64,000 nt of DNA from Marimicrobium sp913061115 (lineage in GTDB: Bacteria > Pseudomonadota > Gammaproteobacteria > Pseudomonadales > Halieaceae): contig NZ_CP159826.1 of the NCBI RefSeq assembly GCF_047729875.1, forward strand, positions 3,472,001-3,536,000, in the 5' to 3' direction. The notes under the pieces are model-generated. The model searched no databases, was not told the DNA's origin, and saw nothing but the letters and a program-made list of their open reading frames with translations. Below are positions 1 through 7,934 of this stretch, in pieces (the first letter of the stretch is position 1; each line of letters begins with the position of its first letter). The position numbers and the translations under genes were made by a program.

Positions 1-1568
1 CGGGCATCGTTACAACCGCAACACCCATCATTCAGTATATTTTTGATCATTTACCCGAGGTGGGTGTGGTCACGACTAAAAGCATCGGACTGGAACCGCG
101 CGAGGGCAATCGAGAACCGGTGTATAGCCAATATGCGCCGGGTTGCTTCGTTAATGCGGTGGGGCTGACCAATCCAGGAGCACACCAATCGCTGGCGTTA
201 CTGGCGGCCCTCAACATCCCCAAGGACCGCTTCCTACTGACCTCAATTTTTGGCGGCAGCATCGAAGAGTTCGTCACCGTGGCCAAGATCCTAGCGCCAG
301 TATCGGACGGTCTGGAGCTAAACCTGTCTTGCCCCCATGCCAAGGGCTACGGCATGGCCATGGGTCAGGATCCCGATCTGGTGCGACAAATCACCGCTGC
401 TGTTAAAGCGGTGGTTGATATTCCGGTCATCCCTAAACTCACCCCTAATACACCTGATATTGCGAAGATTGCCGAGGCTGCTATCGCCGGCGGCGCCGAT
501 GGCTTGTGCGCCATTAACACTGCTGGGCCGGGGTACACCTCGTCACACGGATACCCTGTATTGACCAACGGTGCCGGCGGCATGTCAGGCAAAGGGGTAT
601 TGCCCATTGGCCTGCAATGCGTGCGAGATATCGCCGCGGTAACAGATTGCCCGATAATAGGCTGTGGCGGCGTCAGCAGTGCCGCTGATGTACGTGCTTA
701 CTTCGACGCCGGCGCTTCTGTCATCGGAGTAGGCTCGTCACTTACAGGGCTTACTACAGACGAAGTTAGCGCTTACTTTAAGGCGCTCAGCAAGGATCTT
801 GATACGGATAATAATCGCGCCGAATCACATATTCGCTACGACATCGATATGAACTTCCGCCCCGTCATTCTGGTGGAAAACAAACGGATTTGTGAGGATA
901 TCTGCATCCTCACGTTCGATCGCAAGATCAATATTCAGGCGGGAGAATTTGTCTTTTTGTGGATACCTGGGGTGGGCGAAAAGCCGTTTTCGGCTCTCAC
1001 CGACGACCCTTTCACACTGGCCGTTATTGATGTGGGGGAGTTCACTCACGTTTTGATGGACCTGCCGCCCGGCACCGAGGCCTACGTGCGTGGCCCACAC
1101 GGTATTCCCGCAGCGCCCCCAGAGGACGCAAGAATTATGGCGGTGGCCGGCGGCACTGGCCTAGCCGCCGTGTACCAGCTCGCGCGAGATTTCGGTAATG
1201 CCGAAGTGTTCACTGGAGCGCGCAGCGCTGAGCGGCTTTACTACTTGGACGAGTGTCGTCAGGTTGCCGAGGTACACGTTGCCACGGATGACGGCAGCGC
1301 GGGATATCACGGCGTGGTAACCGAGTTATTGCGGGAGCGCCTGCAGGAGATGTCGCCACAGGAGCTTAAACAACTGATCTTTTATAACTGTGGCCCACAA
1401 CCAATGGTGCACGCGGCTATTGCGGTACAACGTGAGTTCTGCGGGCAAGAGCAGATCTTCAGTGCCATCGACTACCTCACCAAGTGCGGCGTGGGTATTT
1501 GCGGTGCCTGTGCGACACCTGACGGACGCCGGCTGTGTGTGGATGGCCCATTCCTGGAAGCCTTATGA
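1..1568 (+). CDS. Dihydroorotate dehydrogenase (class 1B-like) fused to PyrK-type FAD/2Fe-2S electron-transfer domain, 5' partial
   Basis: The reading frame is open from nt 3 with no stop, and codons before the GTG at nt 60 (GIVTTATPIIQYIFDHLPEV) already read as DHOD, so the true start lies upstream of the window. The first ~270 residues are an FMN TIM-barrel: NLSCPH with the class 1B-type catalytic Cys (near nt 330), KLTPN, and a phosphate-binding stretch GCGGVSSAADV. From about nt 845 a ferredoxin-reductase-like domain follows (VAGGTGLAA for nucleotide binding; NCGPQPM), ending in a PyrK-like 2Fe-2S cluster CGVGICGACATPDGRRLC near nt 1480-1545. In known class 1B enzymes PyrD and PyrK are separate chains; here one polypeptide would oxidise dihydroorotate and pass electrons to NAD. 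A preA/dihydropyrimidine-dehydrogenase-like role is a less likely alternative because the sequence SCPHAKGYG..GQDP also recalls that family. Confidence 0.85.
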   Translation, partial: GIVTTATPIIQYIFDHLPEVGVVTTKSIGLEPREGNREPVYSQYAPGCFVNAVGLTNPGAHQSLALLAALNIPKDRFLLTSIFGGSIEEFVTVAKILAPVSDGLELNLSCPHAKGYGMAMGQDPDLVRQITAAVKAVVDIPVIPKLTPNTPDIAKIAEAAIAGGADGLCAINTAGPGYTSSHGYPVLTNGAGGMSGKGVLPIGLQCVRDIAAVTDCPIIGCGGVSSAADVRAYFDAGASVIGVGSSLTGLTTDEVSAYFKALSKDLDTDNNRAESHIRYDIDMNFRPVILVENKRICEDICILTFDRKINIQAGEFVFLWIPGVGEKPFSALTDDPFTLAVIDVGEFTHVLMDLPPGTEAYVRGPHGIPAAPPEDARIMAVAGGTGLAAVYQLARDFGNAEVFTGARSAERLYYLDECRQVAEVHVATDDGSAGYHGVVTELLRERLQEMSPQELKQLIFYNCGPQPMVHAAIAVQREFCGQEQIFSAIDYLTKCGVGICGACATPDGRRLCVDGPFLEAL

Positions 1569-1616
1569 CCCTCTCTGCTACGGCTCAATCGACCCAACAA
1601 CAAAGGCCTGCTCATC

Positions 1617-2999
1617 ATGTCCGCCGGTAAGGGAATCTATAACGCACCTTGGGAAAAGTCCTTTGATCGGATACTGACGCCACTGGAAGAATTCATCCAC
1701 CGCCAGACTACCAGCGGTGTGCTATTGATGATTTGCGCGGTGGTCGCGCTGGTAATCGCCAACGGGCCGTTGCATACCCGGTACGAGCATTTATTGCATA
1801 CCGAGATCGGCCTTAGCATGGGTAACTTTGCCTTTTCATTATCGATTCATCACTGGATCAACGAACTACTGATGGCTGCGTTTTTCTTCATCATGGGCCT
1901 GGAATTGAAACGTGAGCTTCTGGTGGGAGAGCTGTCATCACCCAAGCAGGCGCTCTTGCCCATCATGGCCGCTATCGGCGGCATGGTCATTCCCGCTCTG
2001 TTTTACGTCGCCGTCACCGCAAACACCTCGGGCATCAGTGGCTGGGGTATTCCCATGGCGACCGATATCGCTTTTGCCATCGGGGCCCTGAGTTTACTTG
2101 GAGCACGCATTCCCAAAAATCTGATCACCTTTCTCATCGCATTGGCGATCGTCGATGACCTGGGTGCAGTCGCGGTGATCGCGGTGTTCTATACAGAGAG
2201 CATAGACCTGTTTGCCCTTGCCTGCGCGGGAGGCTTCACGGTCCTCCTGATTGCGCTAAACATGGGTGGAATCCGCCGACCGCTGCCTTACGCTGCTATC
2301 GGCGCTCTGCTGTGGATCGCAATGCTCGCCAGTGGCATACACGCTACGATCGCCGGGATCGTGGTGGCCTTTGTCATACCCATCCGCCCCAAGTTCGAAC
2401 CGGAGCACTTTATCAATCGCGTAAAGGACACGACAGTCCAAATGAAAAAGGCCATCACAGACAATGCTGACATCATTCACAACACTCGCTTTCGTGCCCT
2501 AGTAGCCTCTCTGGATGATGGCGTACGACTGGTGCAAGCCCCTGCACAGCGTCTGGAGCATAGCCTACACCTGCCAGTTGCCTATCTTGTAATACCGATC
2601 TTTGCGCTCGCCAACGCAGGCATTCCAGTGGATTTTGACAGTTTTGGACAGTACGTTCAGCATCCCATCGCACTGGGCGTTTTAGCTGGATTGCTGCTGG
2701 GCAAGCCACTGGGCATTGCCGGTTTTACCTGGATTACGGTGAAAATGGGCTGGGCAGAATTACCCGATGGCATGAATATGAAACATGTTTTAGGCGTAGG
2801 CTTGCTGGGCGGTATCGGCTTTACTATGTCGATTTTCATTGCAGATCTGGGCTTTACTAACTCACCCGAAGATTTGCTTATGGCCAAAACCGGCATTCTG
2901 TTGGCTTCTGCCCTGGCCGGCTTCGGCGGATTTTTCTGGCTGATGTTGCAGACTCGGCAGAGTGCCGTTAATGGCCCCGATGAAAAACGTACCCAATAG
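1617..2999 (+). CDS. nhaA: Na+/H+ antiporter NhaA
   Basis: Inner-membrane electrogenic antiporter exchanging cytoplasmic Na+ for external H+, used for sodium and pH homeostasis. The 460-residue chain is strongly hydrophobic with about 12 membrane segments. It shows the family signatures MGLELKRE (residues ~93-100), ATDIAFAIG (Asp150) and the ion-binding Asp-Asp pair in LAIVDDLGAVAV (residues 180-181). It is longer than the ~390-residue E. coli protein because of a hydrophilic insert (about residues 260-320) and a C-terminal tail; longer NhaA forms are common in marine bacteria. The ATG has only a weak upstream AAAGG about 12 nt away. It lies 48 nt after the DHOD-PyrK gene, so co-transcription is possible but no functional link is obvious. 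Confidence 0.95.
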   Translation: MSAGKGIYNAPWEKSFDRILTPLEEFIHRQTTSGVLLMICAVVALVIANGPLHTRYEHLLHTEIGLSMGNFAFSLSIHHWINELLMAAFFFIMGLELKRELLVGELSSPKQALLPIMAAIGGMVIPALFYVAVTANTSGISGWGIPMATDIAFAIGALSLLGARIPKNLITFLIALAIVDDLGAVAVIAVFYTESIDLFALACAGGFTVLLIALNMGGIRRPLPYAAIGALLWIAMLASGIHATIAGIVVAFVIPIRPKFEPEHFINRVKDTTVQMKKAITDNADIIHNTRFRALVASLDDGVRLVQAPAQRLEHSLHLPVAYLVIPIFALANAGIPVDFDSFGQYVQHPIALGVLAGLLLGKPLGIAGFTWITVKMGWAELPDGMNMKHVLGVGLLGGIGFTMSIFIADLGFTNSPEDLLMAKTGILLASALAGFGGFFWLMLQTRQSAVNGPDEKRTQ

Positions 3000-3013
3000 C
3001 GAGTTTTGTTGTT

Positions 3014-3090
3014 TGGTAGGGCCTGGCGGACTCGAACCGCCGACCCCCTGCATGTCATGCAGGTGCTCTAACCAACTGAGCTAAGGCCCT
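3014..3090 (-). tRNA. tRNA-Val (GAC)
   Basis: The minus strand folds as a full cloverleaf: 7-bp acceptor AGGGCCT/AGGCCCT, D-arm GCTC...GAGC with AGTTGGTTA loop, anticodon stem CCTGC/GCAGG with loop ATGACAT (anticodon GAC, valine), T-arm GGCGG TTCGAGT CCGCC, discriminator A and an encoded CCA (nt 3014-3016). It is convergent with nhaA, lying 14 nt past its stop. Confidence 0.97.
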
Positions 3091-3101
3091 ATTTTCTCCC
3101 T

Positions 3102-3169
3102 ATAGACACCCTTGACGGCGGTCATTACCGTGTCAAGGTAGCGCTCCAACCAACCGAACTATCGTCCTA
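3102..3169 (-). pseudogene. Degenerate tRNA-Val(GAC)-like remnant
   Basis: Upstream of the intact tRNA on the same strand, about 43 nt (read on the minus strand from ~3169) align without gaps to its D-arm and anticodon arm, with roughly 26 of 43 identities by eye: TAGTTCGGTTGGTTGGAGC then CTACC-TTGACAC-GGTAA, keeping a GAC anticodon in a 7-nt loop. The 3' half lacks a TTCRA T-loop and the acceptor halves do not pair, so it should not give a working tRNA. It looks like a decayed tandem duplicate. Chance similarity in the D-arm is the main alternative. Confidence 0.4.
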
Positions 3170-3430
3170 TGAAGGACGCGCATTATAAGGGTCAAACCGT
3201 ATTAGCTCAACCGTCTAATAGGGCGATAATTTTTCGCTGAAGATTTTGTGCTGAAGAAAGTCTGCAAAGTGTTCGATGATCGCTTTTACCACTTCTAATG
3301 GCACGAGCGGACAGTTGATCGGATGTATAGGTGGCGTAAAGTGCTGCACTATGTTTACCAACCACAATAAGAATATTAAAGGGAAAGGGGCAGTGTCGCT
3401 TTCCAAAACTACTGGCAGAGGACCAGAACG
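3170..3430. other. Non-coding interval before the acyl-CoA dehydrogenase operon
   Basis: About 260 nt with no convincing gene. Its left part should hold the tRNA promoter reading leftward (AT-rich sequence at about 3175-3245). The right end holds a GAGG ribosome-binding site (about 3418) ahead of the ATG at 3431. A minus-strand frame extending from here into the next gene has no recognisable family and runs antisense to strongly conserved sequence. Confidence 0.5.
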
Positions 3431-4612
3431 ATGAATATTGAGTTGACCGCCCAGCAGAAAGGTCTCCAGCAGGAGGTCCGCGAGTACATGAAGACCGTCA
3501 TGACGCCGGAGCTTCTTGAGGAAATCAAAATCCCTGAGTTCAAGGAAGGTGGCGGCCCGGAGTTTCGCAAGCAATACGCGCGCATGGGCGCTGATGGCTG
3601 GATCGGTCTGAGCTGGTCCAAGGAGCTGGGCGGAAAGGAACTGTCACACATTGAGCAGTACATATTTACCGATGAAGTCGTGCGCTCGGGTTTCGCTTAC
3701 CCGTTTCTGACTACCGAATCTACAACGCCGGTCATTGCCGCCAACGCCAATGCCGAAGTGCGCGAAGAAGTGGTCGGCGGGGTAAAGCAAGGCAAGGTGG
3801 TTATTGCCATCGGTTACTCCGAGCCCAACGCGGGCACTGACCTTGCTAGTCTCACGACCAAAGCAGTGCGCGACGGCGATGACTGGATCATCAACGGCCA
3901 GAAAATGTGGACAAGCCTGGCAAATTACGCCGACTACGTGTGGCTCGCCGCGCGCACTGACCCGGACGCGACCAAGAAACACAAGGGGCTCACCATGTTT
4001 CTGGTACCCACGAATATCGAGGGGTTTTCGCTGACGCCAGTTCACACCTTGGGTGTGCGTACCAACGCGACGTACTACAGCGACGTCAGACTCCCGGATA
4101 AATACCGCGTCGGTGAAGTTAATGCGGGCTGGAAACTGATTACTGGCCAACTCAATATCGAGCGCCTGTCCTTGTTTACCCATGGGCAGGTGGATTCACT
4201 TTACCAAGGTGTCTGCGAATGGGCGGCACAGACCGCTGTACCCAAAGGAGGCAAACTGATTGAGCAACCTTGGGTTCAGCATAATCTGGCGACGGTGAAA
4301 AGCGGTCTGGAAGTGGTCAAACTGATTTGCTGGAAGCAGGTCTGGGCAATGGACCAGGGCCCTCTCAATATGGCTGATGCCTCGGTGGCTAAGGTCTACA
4401 GCAGTGAGTTTTTTGTGGAGTTGTATCGGTTGTTATTGGAGGTCATGGGACAGGCAGGCACCATTGCCGCCGACTCTCCCGGAGCCGTGCTCAGGGGGAA
4501 GATCGAGTTTCGATGGCGGGTGGGTGCCGTTCTCACTTTCGGTGGCGGCGCCAACGAAGTGCAAAGAGATATTATCGCAATGGCAGGGCTGTGGATGCCC
4601 CGCACACGCTAG
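3431..4612 (+). CDS. Acyl-CoA dehydrogenase (FadE-type), first of a pair
   Basis: FAD-dependent alpha,beta-desaturation of an acyl-CoA in the cytoplasm. The 393 residues have ACAD order: helical N-terminal domain, beta domain with GYSEPNAGTDLASLTTKA and a conserved WITNGQKMWTS-like stretch (WIINGQKMWTS), then a C-terminal helical domain ending FGGGANEVQRDIIAMAGL, the variant of the usual GG(T/A).EI.R..IA motif. The immediately following gene encodes a second, divergent ACAD whose RBS overlaps this stop codon. This side-by-side layout matches heterotetrameric ACADs used on steroid or branched side chains (ChsE family); that parallel is inference. Substrate cannot be read from sequence. Confidence 0.9.
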   Translation: MNIELTAQQKGLQQEVREYMKTVMTPELLEEIKIPEFKEGGGPEFRKQYARMGADGWIGLSWSKELGGKELSHIEQYIFTDEVVRSGFAYPFLTTESTTPVIAANANAEVREEVVGGVKQGKVVIAIGYSEPNAGTDLASLTTKAVRDGDDWIINGQKMWTSLANYADYVWLAARTDPDATKKHKGLTMFLVPTNIEGFSLTPVHTLGVRTNATYYSDVRLPDKYRVGEVNAGWKLITGQLNIERLSLFTHGQVDSLYQGVCEWAAQTAVPKGGKLIEQPWVQHNLATVKSGLEVVKLICWKQVWAMDQGPLNMADASVAKVYSSEFFVELYRLLLEVMGQAGTIAADSPGAVLRGKIEFRWRVGAVLTFGGGANEVQRDIIAMAGLWMPRTR

Positions 4613-4616
4613 GAGG
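4611..4616 (+). promoter_or_regulatory. Shine-Dalgarno AGGAGG overlapping a stop codon
   Basis: The hexamer overlaps the TAG stop of the first ACAD (4610-4612) and sits 8 nt before the GTG at 4625. It fixes this GTG as the start and implies translational coupling of the pair. Confidence 0.8.
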
Positions 4617-4624
4617 ACGAGACC

Positions 4625-5758
4625 GTGAATTTCACTATTTCTGAAGAACAACAAAGCGCTCAGCAACTTGCCCAGCAGATCCTGAGCGATTTTACTGACG
4701 TTGATAAGCTCAAGGTCATTGAGCAACAGCAGGAGAACTTCGACACTGGACTCTGGCAGGCGCTGGCAAAGGCTGGTTTGTTGGGGCTGGATATCGCAGA
4801 AGATCAGGGCGGCACTGGGCTGGGTTTTTACAGCCTGACCACGCTGTGCGAGGAGGTGGGTCGCACTGTAGCGCCCGTCCCGATCATTCCAGTACTCGTA
4901 TCCGCCGCCGGCACCTTGCGGCGGTTCGCAAGCGATACCCAGAAAGACCAATGGCTTCCGGGCATCGCTAGCGGCGCAACTCTAATCAGTGCCGCACTGG
5001 AGGAATACAATAACGACGATCCCACGATACCCTCTTGCTCCGCGCAAAAAATGGAAGGCGGCTACTCCATCAGCGGCACCAAGATTTGCGTTAGCCAAGC
5101 ACCGTCAGCCGCTCGTATTCTGTTGTCTGCCCAGACGGACGCCGGAATTGTGGTGGCCCTGGTAGATCCGCGTGCCGCTGGCGTCACCCTGAACGCGCAA
5201 ATAGTCACCACCGGTGAGACCCGCCATGAGCTGGTCATGGCCAAGGTGCAGGTGCCCACAGAGGACATCGTCGCAATCGGCAGTGAGGCTCTGGCGGCGA
5301 TGGATTGGGCACACCTAGCGACTCGGACTGCACTGGCCGCTATGGCGGTAGGTTTGTGTGACAAAATGATGCGTATAACCGGCCAGTACACCTCCGAACG
5401 CGAGCAGTTCGGTCGCCCAATCGCGACGTTCCAAGCCGTCAGCCATCGGGTGGCAGACTGCTACATTGATGTCGAGTGTCTGCGCCTAGTGACGCAGCAG
5501 GCGGCATCGCTGATCAACGAAGGTCACCCCGCTAGAGATGCAGTGCAGATAGCGAAAATCTGGTGCGGGAATGTGACGCACCGCGTCAGCCAAGCATCAC
5601 AGCATTGTCACGGGGGTACCGGCGTAGATCGTGATTACCCATTATTTCGCTACTGCCAGTGGGCACGCCAGATAGAACTAACCTCTGGTAGTAGCGCCCA
5701 ACTCACCGGCGAGCTAGGCCAAACTATTTGCGCTGAGTACCTATCCAAAGCCGGTTAA
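4625..5758 (+). CDS. Acyl-CoA dehydrogenase, second of a pair
   Basis: A 377-residue ACAD starting at GTG with an excellent AGGAGG. The middle and C-terminal domains are recognisable: REQFGRPIATFQAVSHRVAD (FAD-contacting QFGRPI and the following helix), and QHCHGGTGVDRDYPL near the end. The N-terminal and beta domains are much more divergent than in its partner. This asymmetry is typical of alpha2beta2 ACADs where one chain contributes the catalytic base and both bind FAD at the interface. It most likely forms a complex with the product of the preceding gene. The next gene is convergent, with only 22 nt between stops. Confidence 0.88.
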   Translation: MNFTISEEQQSAQQLAQQILSDFTDVDKLKVIEQQQENFDTGLWQALAKAGLLGLDIAEDQGGTGLGFYSLTTLCEEVGRTVAPVPIIPVLVSAAGTLRRFASDTQKDQWLPGIASGATLISAALEEYNNDDPTIPSCSAQKMEGGYSISGTKICVSQAPSAARILLSAQTDAGIVVALVDPRAAGVTLNAQIVTTGETRHELVMAKVQVPTEDIVAIGSEALAAMDWAHLATRTALAAMAVGLCDKMMRITGQYTSEREQFGRPIATFQAVSHRVADCYIDVECLRLVTQQAASLINEGHPARDAVQIAKIWCGNVTHRVSQASQHCHGGTGVDRDYPLFRYCQWARQIELTSGSSAQLTGELGQTICAEYLSKAG

Positions 5759-5780
5759 AGGGCCCTTGTAAAGCTGACGC

Positions 5781-6776
5781 TCAGGCGTAGCCATTATCGC
5801 GGAACCACTTAACCGAATCAGCCACCGCGGTTTCAATGGGTGTCTGAGGCAGACCCAACTCCTGCACCGCCTTGGCCGGATCGACATAGCCATGTTGCAG
5901 GACATAACGGGTATTCTTGTAGGTCGTTATCGGCGCACGGCCGCTAATTTTTGACCACATCTCAGCAAATTTCGCCACGCGTAACATCACATTACCGGAC
6001 ACCTCAGTTTGCGCAACATTAGACACGCCCGCAATCTTCCCTATCATCGTTAGAAGTTCTTTATTAGGCATATTCCCGTCCTTATTGGCCAGGATATAGG
6101 ACTCACCAATACGTCCCTTCTCCATAGCCAGAACATGACCGGCAGCCACATCACGGACATCCACGGCACAAACTCCGCCGTCCCAATAGTTTTTCATTTT
6201 TCCTTCCAGCGTGCGCAAGATCATAGTGCCGGTGGGCGTCGGCATGCGATCTCCGGGACCAAACGGCATGCCCGGCATCACCATGGTGACGGGGAGTCCA
6301 TCACTGACCATACCCTTTACCATCTGGTGGCTAATAAATTTAGACAAAATATACTCACTGGCCCAAGGCCAGCTGTTAAAGGCCGTTTCCTCTGTCGCAA
6401 ATCCACCATTACCGACAATGCCGATCGCTGCAACGCTGCTGGTGAAGACAATTTTTTCAACACCAGCGGCCTTCGCCGCTTCCATCATAGTACGCGCGCC
6501 GTCCACATTGATTTTAAAGTGTAGGTCCGGATCCTTGGTCCAGATCGCAAACAGCGCCGCAAGATGATAGAGCTGCTGCACGCCCTGCACGGCTCGGACC
6601 AGCGACTCAGGATCCAGCAGGTTACCTTCTACGAATTCCACATCCATACCTTGCAGCGGAGACCGGTCTTCGCCTGGCATGACCATAACCCGCACATCAT
6701 CACCTCTTTCAAGGCACAGCCGGGTTACGTGGTTGCCAATGAAGCCTGTAGCGCCAGTAATGAGCACTTTGCTCAT
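5781..6776 (-). CDS. Extended short-chain dehydrogenase / NAD-dependent epimerase family (dihydroflavonol reductase-like)
   Basis: The Rossmann fold opens with KVLITGATGFIG (NAD(P)-binding GxxGxxG), followed by EGNLLDPESL, YHLAALFAIW, SSVAAIG and an active-site YILSK (YxxxK). At 331 residues from the chosen start it has normal length for the dihydroflavonol-4-reductase/3-beta-HSD-like branch. I chose the ATG at 6776 because AAGGAG (6785-6790) lies 8 nt upstream; upstream ATGs would be too close or lack an RBS. It would oxidise or reduce a hydroxyl/keto group on a hydrophobic substrate. Sterol-type substrates would suit the neighbouring ACAD pair and KshA-like genes, but this is inference. Confidence 0.85.
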   Translation of the reverse strand: MSKVLITGATGFIGNHVTRLCLERGDDVRVMVMPGEDRSPLQGMDVEFVEGNLLDPESLVRAVQGVQQLYHLAALFAIWTKDPDLHFKINVDGARTMMEAAKAAGVEKIVFTSSVAAIGIVGNGGFATEETAFNSWPWASEYILSKFISHQMVKGMVSDGLPVTMVMPGMPFGPGDRMPTPTGTMILRTLEGKMKNYWDGGVCAVDVRDVAAGHVLAMEKGRIGESYILANKDGNMPNKELLTMIGKIAGVSNVAQTEVSGNVMLRVAKFAEMWSKISGRAPITTYKNTRYVLQHGYVDPAKAVQELGLPQTPIETAVADSVKWFRDNGYA

Positions 6777-6784
6777 AGTCATCT

Positions 6785-6790
6785 CTCCTT
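6785..6790 (-). promoter_or_regulatory. Shine-Dalgarno AAGGAG that decides the SDR start
   Basis: On the minus strand AAGGAG precedes ATG 6776 by 8 nt, against 2 nt for ATG 6782, favouring a start at MSKVLITG. Confidence 0.7.
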
Positions 6791-6960
6791 TCAATGGATT
6801 GGGTTGCGCATATCTTACCAGTCCACCGAGCGGCAGGTATGGCGGAATCGGTCAATCTAATGGCATTAGTGGACTATCGGGCATCAGAAACCACTTTACA
6901 ATTGTGTCAGGCCACCTGACAGTTACTGATATTGAACACTCACTGTAAAAGGAAATCTCA

Positions 6961-7818
6961 ATGTCTATTCTGCGAACGTGTCTATTGGTAATAAGCCTTG
7001 CACTGACAGGGCTCATTCAAACAGCTTACGCCGTGACTGAAACCGACACCCTGAACGCGGTGCTAGCGTCACGCAGTGATGAGGACAAAGTTCGCGATGA
7101 TGCGCGCCAACCGCTGGAAACTCTGACCTTTTTCCAGATTAAGCCAGGCATGACGATTGCCGAGGCACTACCTGGCGGCGGCTGGTATACCCGCATACTG
7201 GCAAACTACCTGGGGCAAGACGGCACTTTGTATGGCGTGAACTATCCTGACAGTCTATGGCCCATGCTCAGCTACGCCTCCCCCGAGTGGATCGCAGAAC
7301 GCATTGCCGCTACCCAAAACTTCACAGCCAAGGTCGCAACTTTCACTGACAACGGTATCACAGCACAGGGCTTCACTTTCGATACTGTCCCCCCTGAGGT
7401 GGAGGGCACGGTGGATCGGGTGCTGCTGATCCGCGCCCTACACAATCTCAATCGCTTTCAACAAAAAGCAGGCACCCGCTCACAAGCGCTTGCCGCGACC
7501 CACGCTATGTTAAAACAAGACGGCCTGGTCGGCGTCGTGCAGCACCGTGCACCGGCAACCGCCAGTAAAGAGTGGGCTGACGGCAACAAGGGCTACCTCA
7601 ATGAGGTGGCAGTCATTGCCATGTTTGCAGAAGCGGGCTTTGCGCTGGTCGCGCAGAGCGAGATCAATGCCAACCCAATGGACCAACCTTCTGGCGAGGA
7701 TAACGTCTGGCAATTGCCCCCCTCGTTGCGCGGCAATAGTGACGACGAGCAGCGCGACGCAATGGTTGCCATTGGCGAGTCTGATCGCATGACGCTACTG
7801 TTTCGCAAAGCACCCTAG
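6961..7818 (+). CDS. Exported methyltransferase-like protein (COG4798 type)
   Basis: Residues 1-24 form a signal peptide (hydrophobic core, then QTAYA cleavage site). The mature part looks like the predicted methyltransferases of COG4798: DDARQPLETLTFFQIKPGMTIAEALPGGGWYTRIL corresponds to SAM-binding motif I (as GGGWY), and DRVLLIRALHNL and LKQDGLVGVVQHRAP to later strands. A methyltransferase fold with a signal peptide is odd, since SAM is not known to be present in the periplasm, so the enzymatic role is uncertain. The start has AAGGA 7 nt upstream. It is divergent from the SDR gene and followed by the glycerolipid operon. Confidence 0.75.
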   Translation: MSILRTCLLVISLALTGLIQTAYAVTETDTLNAVLASRSDEDKVRDDARQPLETLTFFQIKPGMTIAEALPGGGWYTRILANYLGQDGTLYGVNYPDSLWPMLSYASPEWIAERIAATQNFTAKVATFTDNGITAQGFTFDTVPPEVEGTVDRVLLIRALHNLNRFQQKAGTRSQALAATHAMLKQDGLVGVVQHRAPATASKEWADGNKGYLNEVAVIAMFAEAGFALVAQSEINANPMDQPSGEDNVWQLPPSLRGNSDDEQRDAMVAIGESDRMTLLFRKAP

Positions 7819-7934
7819 AACTGACTATTGATTATTTTATAATATCAATACCTATCATATCGTTATTTCTTGAGCGCTTGCTGCTGCTTATACTGAAAAT
7901 ACGCTATGCTTCCATTGCTAAATAAGGAAGTCTC

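Noticed and set aside
3644..4183. 179-codon minus-strand frame inside the first acyl-CoA dehydrogenase gene
   Set aside because: Antisense to strongly conserved ACAD motifs, with no recognisable domain or RBS.
7825..7850. AT-rich imperfect palindrome after the exported methyltransferase-like gene as terminator
   Set aside because: Only a 6-bp AT stem with internal mismatches and no clear T-run.
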